Assembly: GCA_022749755.1 (NCBI GenBank)
Contig: CM040442.1
Coordinates: 17,706,457-17,770,456, forward strand
Origin: Azadirachta indica
Taxonomy: Eukaryota; Streptophyta; Magnoliopsida; Sapindales; Meliaceae
Length of the DNA: 64,000 nucleotides
Reading direction: 5' to 3'
Below the pieces are notes generated by a model. That model was not told where the DNA came from. It searched no databases and saw nothing but the letters and a program-made list of their open reading frames with translations. Of this stretch, positions 48,755-64,000 are shown piece after piece. Every line of letters starts with the position of its first letter. The first letter of the stretch is position 1. The translations under genes were made by a program, and so were the position numbers.

Positions 48755-49925
48755 ATGATTGCATCATGGGCCTTCTTCATTGCGATTCTATGTCTTTGTC
48801 AGTACGTTTCTCAGCTCACAATCAATTGATTCTAACCCTAAATCACTAAATTTCATTTTACAGTTTCTTGATTCTATTAGGATTGTAGGGTATTTATTCA
48901 ATCAAATGTTATTTTCTTTATGAAATCACAAATTACTATTGATTCCTCATTGGAGTTTGAGAAATCGATGGTTGAATTGTCAAGAACTTCTTGTTGATAT
49001 GAATTTTCGTTGTTCACACACTTTTCGCGAAAATAATGATGTGGCTGAATAATGGACTCGCTATTATGTTTTATTTATGTTCCTTTGACTTGCTACTGGT
49101 TCTGGATTGCTAGTGTTCTTAAAGTCTGGATCGGCTGATTTATTTTTTGGTTTTTGGAGTTCTTGGAGATGATGTTGCTGGAGCTCATGTTGCTCTACTT
49201 GCTATTTTTCTTCGCTGTACCTCCTTTCCTGCTAGAATTTGTTGCAATTTTATGCCTCTGCTAGCATGTTTTCTAAGAATTGTGTTGCTACTAGTTGAGA
49301 TGTATCCTGTTAAAGGGCTGAAGGTCCTGTCAGTTGCAATTTGCTATCCTAGGGGGAAAGTCTTGGCCTTCGTCTTCTTTCTTAGCAGTTGGCAGAAACT
49401 TTTGTCCTGTTTTTTACTTTTACTCTGTTTTTCACTTATCTCTATTCTTGGATTTCAATTGTATTTCTGTTTATCTTTTTAATAAAATTTATCACTAAGG
49501 CTTAGTTCTTAGAGGTTTAATTTAAAAAAAAAAATTAAGAATCAACATCAGTTTGTAGACCACGCAAATTAATATAAGTTAAGCATTTTTTTTTTCTTGT
49601 TGAACATATAATCCAAGTGTTCTAAGAAAAGTTGTAATGATTGCATTGTTTCTATTAAACTTTTTTTTATTATAATTATTATTTGATCAATTTCTAATAA
49701 ATGAAGCTTTGGATATCATTGAGGCTGTAGGTGGCTCCTTTCACTTAGTGAAATACAGGCGGGTCAGAGTACTAATGCTTTGTATTTTCTGAACTTGAAG
49801 TAATTTCTATTTCATTTTATTGTTGATTCATATTTTGTCTTAATCAAATATTGATTCTTTAATTTCTCTAGCTAATGCAAAGGAGAACAATGGTTTCCAT
49901 GGTAAGGGAATAAACAGGATTTCCT
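48755..49925 (+). pseudogene. Possible host gene fragment carried inside the MULE
   Basis: The ATG at 48755 opens a short hydrophobic reading MIASWAFFIAILCLC, like a secretory signal peptide, which runs into a good splice donor GTACGT at 48802. About 1 kb downstream, after a T-rich tract ending in AG at about 49870, comes an exon-like stretch reading ANAKENNGFHG. Such exon-intron pieces inside a MULE would fit gene capture (Pack-MULE behaviour), although here a transposase is also present. I do not recognise the parent gene. The pieces are short and could be chance. Confidence 0.28.
49090..49530 (+). mobile_element. Possible 3' fragment of a poly(A)-tailed retroelement
   Basis: A T/G-rich stretch that is less AT-rich than its surroundings ends in TTTTTAATAAAATTTATCAC and then an A-run at about 49520-49532. 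This resembles the 3' end of plant LINEs. No reverse-transcriptase motif is readable and no target duplication was found. The 111-residue frame at 49147-49482 has only hydrophobic low-information sequence. Confidence 0.25.
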
Positions 49926-51009
49926 TGAAGGTTGGTAAGATTGGAATTATTATATGCTATAAAGAAGTTGTTATGAGCATAAGGTTCTGGATTTATCATT
50001 TTGAACATATTTAATTTGAATAATATTTTTTGGAGTTGCAATTAATTGGATATTCATTTAGAATCCAATAGGTTTTATAGCTTTCTTTGCACTCTTCTTC
50101 ATAGTTTGTTGCACTTTGCAGATGCTTATTTAATTCTTTCCTGCATTCATTTTGGATTCACTTGCTTATTTGATGTTCATTTTGGCGATGCTCTGATGGC
50201 ACAACATCAACATGCCTATATGTACAAATCCAATCATATTTGCCACAACATGTGAAATATTGAGATATGATATTGCAGTAGAATGTTGGGAATGTCGGAT
50301 GTCATTTGTAGCAGAATGTTGGGATATAATATTGCTGAAGAATGATACTGCAGTAGCTACAATTAAGGCTGTTTTCTTAAAACAATGCTTTCCAAATGTT
50401 GAATAACTTGAGTTGCAAAATTTGGGATGTAATGTTAGGAAAATCCTAATTGTTAACAGATGTTGGGATATGAAAATTGTAACTTCTACTTATGTTTGTT
50501 AGTTTCAATTATAAAAATAACATCTTGTAAGCCTTTTGTATGGCTAATTACAAATTCTTGTACTTTGAATGTTCTCATAATAAAATGTGAAATTTTCAAT
50601 AGTTGAAGACACTCTCTGGTTTTATTATATTTATGAAAATAGTTAGAACAAAACACTTTTTTGAATTAAATTATATCTTCATAATCAATCAAAAACCACA
50701 AGAAATTAAGGAAAACATCAAATAAACTTCTGCAAAATAAGCCATCAGCAGTGGCAAAATGAATGTAACTAAAAAATAGTAGGGTAACCCAAATAGCAAC
50801 AACCATAGCAGTAACTCAAAAACAGTAGAGTAATCCTTTAGTAATCAGCGACAACTATATCAACAGACTAATCAAATACAACCAACATGGATTAGTAGCA
50901 CAATAACAACAACCCCACAACAACTATACTGCAGCAAGTAGCAGCAAAATAAGCCATCAGCCACAGCAAATGAATGCAGCTCAAAAATACCAGAGTAATC
51001 TATTAGCAG

Positions 51010-51160
51010 CAGCAAGTTAATCCCTCAACAATAAAAGCAATCAGTAGTAGTAGATGAATTACTACGAACTTAAAAATAGCTGAATAACCTATCAGCAGTA
51101 GCAAAATAATTCCTCAACAACAGAAGCAATCAGTAGTAGTAGATGAATCATTGCGAATTC
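51010..51160 (+). repeat. Short tandem duplication inside the MULE
   Basis: CCTCAACAA followed by AAGCAATCAGTAGTAGTAGA occurs near 51024 and again near 51112, about 90 bases apart. It lies in a longer CAG/CAA-rich stretch (50740-51160) with imperfect AGTAGCAGCAAAATAA-type repeats. Confidence 0.65.
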
Positions 51161-51694
51161 ATTATGTTGAAGTAGTGTTACTTGAAACTTGTGACTTTTG
51201 CAACATAAGTGAGAATCCTGTGCTATTTTGTTGAAGCAATTGCTGAAAACTTATTTGTTGACATTCTTTAGGATGCATCAATGCTAATGGATTGGGAATT
51301 GAATTAGGCTCATCGCAACCTTGTAAAATAGACTGTCAACAAAAAAAATTTTTGTTGTTAAAATAACTTAAAATTTTTTTTCAATAATAAAAAAAAGAAT
51401 TTACTTACAGAATAAGGATATGTTACTGATGAATAAGGAATTTGGTTTCTCGTATGAAACAAATGGCTAGATATCTGTATATCATACACAAGCATTAATT
51501 TAAACAATTATTAATAATAAAACACTTGTAACTAACAATATTAAACTTTTTAATTATTATTTGAAAGTTTCCTAATTCCTTTGGGAGTTTGATGGAGGAT
51601 TTGATAACTTCTATTTTTTTGCCAACGTTTTTTCCAAACTACTTTTTATTCTCCGTCTTCCTCGTGGTGTTTCTTTCTTCTTTAATCCTTTTAC

Positions 51695-53670
51695 TTAGAC
51701 ACTGGCAACATCTTGTGTACATTGCCCATCCATACTATTTATAGGTTCTTCCAAAGATAATTGAAGATGATCTTTTTTATGCACATTACCATCCATTTCT
51801 GAATGTAAAACGTCTTCAATTAATTTTGATAGCTTGGCCGCTTGCACATTCACTAGATTATATGTTGTTTCACTTTCTGAAGCCCTGCTTGCTATTCTAG
51901 TGAAAATAGAACACAAAGTCCTATATCTACATGTTTGTTGCAACTTAGGATCTACTTGGATTTTACGCCCAAAGGAATCATGCACACATTCTGCCCTTGC
52001 TTGTTTTGTCCACCTCTTTAAAATATAATGCTCAGGAATTTCTTTGATGTTCATAGCTTCTCTGAGAACCTTAATTATATGACTACATATTATCCCCTTC
52101 ATTTCAAACATTTTACAGCTACAACACAATACATTATTACCCTCTCTTTTTACACGTCGCTCTTTAGAATGGCCATTCATAATAATTGTATATACAAAAA
52201 GTATGCACCATTTTGAACACATTTTGTTATAGACAAATCAATAGCCTCTTCAATTGATCTTGAAACTCTTGAAATATTATCTTTGTGTAAATTTCCCTTG
52301 CTTGAGTCAACATCTTAACAGCTATTTTGGGATTCACTAATCGATAACACAAATCATACTCTACTTCTAATTCTTTATACTGCTTATCACTAACCATCCT
52401 TTCAAAGTGCATAAAAAATTGTGCTATGTTAACATCTGACTTCAAATAGTCTTTTAGACTAGCATTAAAGCTTTCACTAAGCTGCGTACTTTTCATTCTA
52501 GCGGACCATGCTCACTTAACATATGTGTAAGCCCATTTTTCTCTCAACTCAAATATACTCTTCAACCAATTATTATCATGCACATGATATTCATCAAGCA
52601 TATTACTCCACGAAGTTAAAAATTCATTTTCTTTTTTAATAGAATCCATAAACTTTGACAAAACACTTTTCACCCTTCCAGGACCTTTGAAAACACAGTT
52701 TACATGCTTCAAAGCATTTTACATCTTATGCCAAGTACAGAGTTTATGATATGTATTAGGCATTACAGGTAAAATAACCTTAGCCATTGTTGCATCTTGA
52801 TCTGTGAAAATAGTTTTTGGAGCTTTACCAGACATTGCCTGCAAAAATGTTTTAAATAACCATATAAATGAAGCAACAATCTCATCATACATCAATGCTG
52901 CTCTAAATAGTATGGTCTCTCGATGATTATTGAACCCAACAAATATTGCAAATGCTCGATTTGCTTTGTTAATCTTATAAGTTGTATCAAAACTAACAAC
53001 ATCCCCAAATTGACCATAATCAATTATCATTCTAGCATCTACCCAAAACATATTTGTGATCTGTTCCTTATTGTCTGACTGAATAGAATAAAAAATGATG
53101 GATTTTTTAGTGTTTGATCTGAGAAATACTTTAATAGACATCCAGCTTCCTTATATGCCATATTTTTTTGCCTCTTTGATCTAAGATAATTTTTCTGATC
53201 AAGTTTTGTGTATCCAAGAGACTCTCTTCCACCCATTTGCCTACCTATTAACTCATATGCAGACTTCAGTGCAATACTAAATTCTTCAGCCAAATCTACT
53301 TCGATTGCTTAAGTAGTCGATATTTTTCTTTGACACACTCTTGCATTACCAAAGGGTGGTTATGTGTTTCTACAAAATGATTCACATAATAATTATTTTT
53401 TTGTCTGTTCAACTTAATACATAGCTGAGCACTGCAACCAGTCCTTGTTTCTACTCTAGGCTTTATTACCAATGAATCTCTCTTATCTTTTTTGCGAAAT
53501 CCATCCTTACAACAAACAAATATCTTTAATGTAATTTCACCGGTCTGTTTATTTTTAGAAAATGTCTTTTTTCTAATACTAAACTCATTTTGCAGCCCAT
53601 ATATGTTATAAAAATCATAAGCTGATTGCTCTGAATCAAATTCCATACCAATCACAGGCTTACTATTCAT
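51695..53670 (-). pseudogene. MULE transposase (FAR1-MULE-SWIM type), broken
   Basis: On the minus strand, in order: a FAR1-type DNA-binding domain (53670-53296; GMEFDSEQSAYDFYNIYG, then zinc-ligand Cys and the HNHPL end); a linker (53293-53100); the MULE catalytic domain (53100-52719) with VSFDTTYKIN and FTDQDATMAKVI carrying two catalytic Asp; a segment with TQLSESFNASLKDYL (52496-52450); and a SWIM zinc finger CSCKMFEMKGIICSH (about 52125-52080). Frames change near 53295, near 53095 and near 52225, and in-frame stops occur near 52720 and 52512. The reading is therefore three frameshifts and two stops. This architecture is shared with FAR1/FHY3/FRS proteins, which derive from such transposases; inside TIRs with a target duplication it is best called a dead transposase. 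Confidence 0.9.
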
Positions 53671-54269
53671 ATCATTTGAATATTCTAAGTTCTAACATTT
53701 TTAGTCATTTTAAAGCACCAATGAAGAATTCCAAAAAAATGTTGTAGATATTGAATGTTGTAATCTTGTTAGAAAAATAAAAAAAAAATGAGGAAAAGCA
53801 ATTTAAGATATGCATAAAGAACAAATAAATGAAGAAAAAGATTTTAAAATTACATAATTTAGCTTTGAAAAATATAGAATTATAACAACTCTACTATAAA
53901 TACATATATAATCAAGTAGGAAAAAACAACACAGAGAAAAATAAATTAAAAAAATAACATTATAAAAGCTATTAAATAAAATAAAATCTAATCAAATAAA
54001 ATTAATATTACTAACCTCTCGGTTTTGTGTAACTTGTCTGTTAATATTTCTCTGATTTCTCTTCACAATGAAAGAGTGCTGAAGTAGTGGATTCATACCA
54101 TAGTTAATTAGGGTGAAGAAGATGAGAAGGTGAGGCAAAAAGAAGAAATTGGCGAGAAAGGAGAATTTAGGTTTATTTCCATTTTTTTTTTTTCAAATAT
54201 GGTAAATTATAATAGGTAATAAGTGAAAGTTATTTTTTTAATCTTTTAATACAGTAAATTATAATGGTT

Positions 54270-54381
54270 AATAGGTAAAAGTTATTAAAATATAATCTGA
54301 GCCCTTTATTATTAATTATATCACATGTCAACAGATGCTTTAAAACCAAGGATAGAAAAGACTAGAAAAGGATCTAAGTCC
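54270..54381 (-). repeat. Right terminal inverted repeat of the MULE
   Basis: Its reverse complement starts GGACTTAGATCC and matches 48413-48520. The target duplication CCTAGAAGG follows at 54382-54390. Confidence 0.82.
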
Positions 54382-54390
54382 CCTAGAAGG

Positions 54391-55604
54391 ACACTTCTAC
54401 TAATATTGAGTAGTAATCCCACATAATTATAGACTGTAATTCTTTTATTTAGAGGATAAAAACCCACATGATGTGAGTAGATTTCACTAATGCACTATAT
54501 TAGTGAACTATTAAAGGAGGTCTATTTTCAATGGTACCAAAATAAATTTGCTAACAAAAAAATAAAAAATGTTATGTACACAAGCTCTTAAATAAAATAA
54601 TTGAGGGGTTACTGTGGTAAATTAATCCTAAAACGTGGCTATTTTGAAAAATATCTCAAATAATTTAACAAAGGAAAGGTGCTATAAAAGCAATAACAAG
54701 TCAACAAGAGTTAGAAATACATATATTAAAGAGAAAAAGAAGATAGATAAAATTATAGAAGATAATGATTAATCGTAGGGATAACGAGTAAGTAGAAATT
54801 GGTTAACACTTATAATAACAAGAAGGATAAAATAGTAAATCAGGATTTTATTAGGCGAATTTTTGTCAAGGGACTTTAGTGTCAATTCACAATGACTACA
54901 AATACAATTTTTTAATTTTCTCAATTTTTTTATTACATATATTTTAATATTAATAAAAAAAAAGTGATATTTATTTTCATTATTTAAAATTTGAACGTGA
55001 TTAAAATATGAATTTAAGTAATATATTTCTTTTGCTTTTAATCCTTTGCTCATAGTGTTAAGTCATTTAATTTTACATAAATAAAAAATCTAAAAATTAA
55101 CATTTTGATATATATATATATATATGCACCATTTTAAAGAAATTTTAATTATATTAATAAAATAATCACAAAGCTATTTTTTTAATCTGAAATATGAATA
55201 GACCTTAAATCTCAATATATAAATTTGAATGATTATGAAAATAAACATAGTATTTTAATTATTACATCTAATATAAATATGTAAAAACTATTAAATTTAC
55301 TTGTTATATCTTATAAATAATTAAAGTAAAGTTTATATATTAGGAATATATAAATATTATAAGGGTATTTTACTTCATTACAATTAAAAAACTTATTCAA
55401 ATTTTAGATTGAAAGCAAACAAGCATTAATTAAAATTTTAGCTTATTTTATTTAATATAATTATAAAATTTTAAGTTTTAAGTTAACAATAAATAGCTTT
55501 AAAACATTTAAATTATTAAAAGTGAATTATATATAACAAGTAGGAATTATATTACAAATAGGGACTTAATGTGTGAACAAAATGGGAAAATTAAAACTAA
55601 AATA
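54391..55604. other. AT-rich intergenic DNA
   Basis: The first 90 bases may continue the repeat into which the MULE inserted. A TA microsatellite is at 55109-55125. No gene was recognised; the frame at 54769-55053 has no domain. Confidence 0.45.
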
Positions 55605-57440
55605 GAAAAATTTACGAAAATATCTAAAACTAAAATAGGAATTTCAAAAAAATTTAACAGTCATTTTTAATTTCAAAACTATCCAAAAATATGAAAAATG
55701 GATAATTTTACCCTCTTCATAGAACATCTAAAAAATTGACGACTTTGATTTTACTATCACCAATTATCACTCAATGTCCATCAAGAGATACACTCATTAT
55801 TGAGTGTCAACCAATATATAAATAAAAATAAAAATTTCTAAAATATCCAATAATAACTTTTAATTTTAAAATTATTCAAAATTTATATAAATGAACAATT
55901 TCACTATGCTAATAAAAAATTAGAAAGATTGAAGATTAATGAGCGGGAGACACTTAGTATTCATCGATCAACTGATATTAAATTTAATATTGGGATATTT
56001 TTGACTGATTATTCATTGTAATACAATAATTATTTTAAGACTATAAGATAGTTCATGAATATGACAAATATCTTAATGAGTTGCAGATTCGTAATGTTCA
56101 TTCAAAAAATTTAACACTTAGAGGGCAAATTCGCTTTTCAATAAATAAAAAGGAATGATTTTATCTGATTATATAATTGTAGATGATATCTCGTTGTAAT
56201 ATAACAAGTATTGCAATGCTACACTATAATTTAGAAAGATAACAAATCTCTAAATGAGTTACAAATTTGTGATGTCCATCCAAAAAAATTTAACGATGAG
56301 AGGGCAAAATTCTTTTCCTGGTAAAATTTAAAAGAAAAATCATTTTTTACTTATTCTAAAAAGTTTAGAGATACAAATTAAAAAATTTAGAGACAAATAT
56401 TATTATTCTAATTTAACAAGTTTATCCACCACCTTAACTAAAAAACACCCCCACTAATTTTTTTTTCTTATATACAGAGGAAAAAAAAATGCTGAACGAT
56501 CTTTTCCTTCTTCATTCTCTTTCACAAGATACTATCTTCTTTCTCTTTTTTTCTCTTTTCCTTGAATCTCAAATTAACTCTTTTCCTTCTTTAGTCTCCT
56601 TCAAAAGACACTTTTTTCGTCTTCTCTTCTTCTCTCTCCTTTAAACCTCAAATCATCCACCACTTAACTCTTCATGCGCCTTTCAAAATTATCACCAACT
56701 TAACACTAATCAACATCATTCCCTTTATTTCTCTGACCAAATCTTCTTCATCACTCTAAAATTACTGGCAACCAGTGACATTTGAGGCGTAGCAGGGAAT
56801 TATTGCAGGTGGTGGGATTGCTAGAATTATGAAGGAGCATTTTTTTTTTAAGTTTTGTTTTAAAATTAAGATTTAAAATCTAATTAGAAATTTAGGGCTA
56901 GATTTTTTTAATTTATTTCAAAATTTTAATTTCTTTTGGAATAATTTCTTATAATTGCTTAACTTTTAACGATATTTCATTATAATACAATAAGTATAAG
57001 AACGTTTCACTATAATCTATAAAGATGATAAATAATTCAATGAATTATATAACAAAATTATTAAGCGTATTTGTAATATATAAAACATATTGGTCATTAC
57101 ATCAACATTATTAAAAAATTTTGGACAAACGTTAACAATTTGTAATTCAATGAAATATTTTTAATCTTTTGTATTGTAGTACAATGTCAGAATAATTATT
57201 ATATCGCAATGAAATACAGACAAATTTAAAGTAGTTTATCAAAAATATTTTTTCAATATTTTTAGCTCAATGTTGATCGATGAATTCTGAATGTCTCCTA
57301 ATCGTCTGCCAATTTTCTAGATTTTTTATTAGAGAGATAAAATCGTCCACTTATATAATTTTTAAATAATTTTAAAATTAAAAATTATTATCTTGTTTAA
57401 ATTCTTATTTTAGTTTTGGACATTTTCGTAAACATTCAAA
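55605..57440. mobile_element. Inverted-repeat element, non-autonomous, class uncertain
   Basis: The left arm begins near 55605 with TTTACGAAAATATC and AAAACTAAAATAGGAATTT, and the right arm ends near 57440 with the reverse complement (GTTTACGAAAATGTCC, AAAACTAAAATAAGAATTT). Inside, both arms share TAATTTTAAAATTATTCAAA, a CTAATAAAAAAT segment and ATTCATCGATCAAC. The left arm has an extra block (about 55640-55830) that looks like a partial duplication of the terminus. The middle (56330-56940) contains a pyrimidine-rich TTCTTC stretch and no clear gene. It could be a Mutator-like or foldback element without transposase. Confidence 0.58.
55995..56310 (+). repeat. Tandem units in the left arm of the inverted-repeat element
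   Basis: Two related units are visible, each with a TGATTAT..TTGTAAT(A)CAA start (about 56000 and 56165), an AATGAGTT.CA.ATT.GT(A/G)ATGT segment and an AAAAAATTTAAC..GAGGGCAAA end. Related sequence, partly in the same and partly in reverse orientation, occurs at 56940-57200. Confidence 0.55.
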
Positions 57441-57654
57441 ATATATATACGCACACGCATGTGCATACCGTACAAATGGGTACTGTAGTGGCGTGACCTT
57501 ATTTAAAATTTTAGATGAGCACAAGAGATTTAGCTGTAAATTATTAAAAAAAAAGAAAAATAAAATAAGTCCCAAAGATTATCCATGATTGATGAGTCGA
57601 GTTTATGAATATTTAATTTAATTTAAATTTATAATTAAATTAAATTAATTAAAA

Positions 57655-57798
57655 ATGAGTAATAATTCACTCACAGACACAGAGACAGAAGCAGTACCCA
57701 TCACTCAACGAGTCTATACTGCATTATCACACACTGTACCATTTCTTTCTTCCTCATTCATAAAACTAAAACTTCGCAAAGAAGGAGAACGGAAAACG
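57655..57798 (+). other. In-frame upstream extension of the helicase frame / 5' leader
   Basis: An ATG at 57655 is in frame with the helicase start at 57799, with no stop between, and would add 48 residues (MSNNSLTDTETEAVPITQ..). I prefer 57799 because MSYVPPHLR is a typical N-terminus of this helicase group and the 48 residues show no domain. The stretch is less AT-rich than the DNA before it and is probably leader. An alternative long form cannot be excluded. Confidence 0.45.
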
Positions 57799-63697
<5,899 letters not shown>

Positions 63698-64000
63698 GTA
63701 CATTGAGTTTATATCCATAGATATTATCATGATCATTACTTTTATTACCATCATTTTGAGCATTAAAGTTGCAACATTTCATTTGTAAACATTGATTTAT
63801 TAGTCTTATTGGGAGCATTCATTCCACCACAAATTTTGTTTTGCGCTCATTCTGAGTCAACACACGTGCATTATTTTGTTGCCAGATACTCAAGCTTTAT
63901 TTCTTGACAGTTTCCTGGCCATGCATGTTAATTCCACATAATTAAGTCTATACTCTTGACTTTGTGGCCTCTGTTCTAAGCTATGCTTATCTTAAGGTGT

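Larger units (their letters stand above)
48413..54381 (-). mobile_element. Mutator-like element (MULE), near-complete, 5969 bp
   Basis: The left terminus GGATTTGGATCTTC and the right terminus, in reverse complement GGACTTAGATCCTTTTC, begin inverted repeats of about 100 bp that share TTTTAAAG, CATGTG and TAATAA.AAAGG. They are flanked by a 9-bp duplication. The right half carries, on the minus strand, a broken FAR1-MULE-SWIM transposase (51695-53670). The left half (48520-51690) holds other sequence, including a possible captured gene fragment and a poly(A)-tailed insertion. Structure, target duplication and transposase agree. The element is now defective in its coding region but its ends are recognisable. 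Confidence 0.9.

Noticed and set aside
49147..49482. 111-codon hydrophobic plus-strand frame inside the MULE
   Set aside because: Composition follows the T/G-rich DNA, there is no recognisable domain, and it ends near an A-run, so a retroelement tail is more likely than a gene.
51695..53670. Functional FAR1/FRS-type transcription factor gene
   Set aside because: Domain order would allow it, but several frameshifts and stops, plus enclosing TIRs and a 9-bp target duplication, identify it as a dead transposase.

Overview
The window is nuclear DNA of a flowering plant, most likely a eudicot. It is very AT-rich, has intron-containing genes with GT..AG borders, and is dominated by old, mutated transposable elements. 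There is no operon structure and no bacterial, phage or organellar signature. All calls come from reading the sequence; no alignment or database search was run.

Two host protein genes are clear. (1) A complete cinnamate 4-hydroxylase gene (CYP73A, C4H) lies on the minus strand at 31953-34980. It has three exons of 785, 134 and 599 bp that join to a 505-residue protein, and MYB-type AC elements plus a TATA box upstream. (2) The 5' part of a DEAD-box RNA helicase gene lies on the plus strand from 57799. Nine exons are visible, all joined by phase-0 introns, and the gene runs off the right edge. A third, tentative host locus is a structured non-coding RNA candidate at 6445-6593, downstream of Site II, telo-box and TATA motifs that are typical of plant snoRNA promoters.

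Layout. 1-4320: 5' portion of a degraded Ty3/gypsy element on the minus strand, leaving the window to the left. 4321-9490: AT-rich intergenic DNA with the RNA candidate and two short tandem duplications. 9490-21224: a large inverted structure made of two 5' pieces of one Ty1/copia family facing each other. Its left arm is split by a second gypsy element (10367-15373) of the same family as the first; that element keeps both LTRs and a chromodomain but has lost its primer-binding site and most of gag. 22580-30610: a foldback-type palindrome (23345-27850) whose arms carry tandem repeats, plus three copies of another repeat. 31953-35260: the C4H gene and promoter. 35261-48412: gene-poor AT-rich DNA with a cluster of palindromic MITE-like elements in TA microsatellites. 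48413-54381: a Mutator-like element with both terminal inverted repeats, a 9-bp target duplication and a broken FAR1/MULE/SWIM transposase. 55605-57440: another inverted-repeat element. 57655-64000: the helicase gene, with tRNA-like SINE copies and an intronic duplication.

The two host genes have no obvious shared function. C4H acts in phenylpropanoid/lignin synthesis at the ER, and the helicase acts on RNA. Most of the remaining sequence reflects successive, nested transposon insertions, and several insertion events can be ordered from the sequence.
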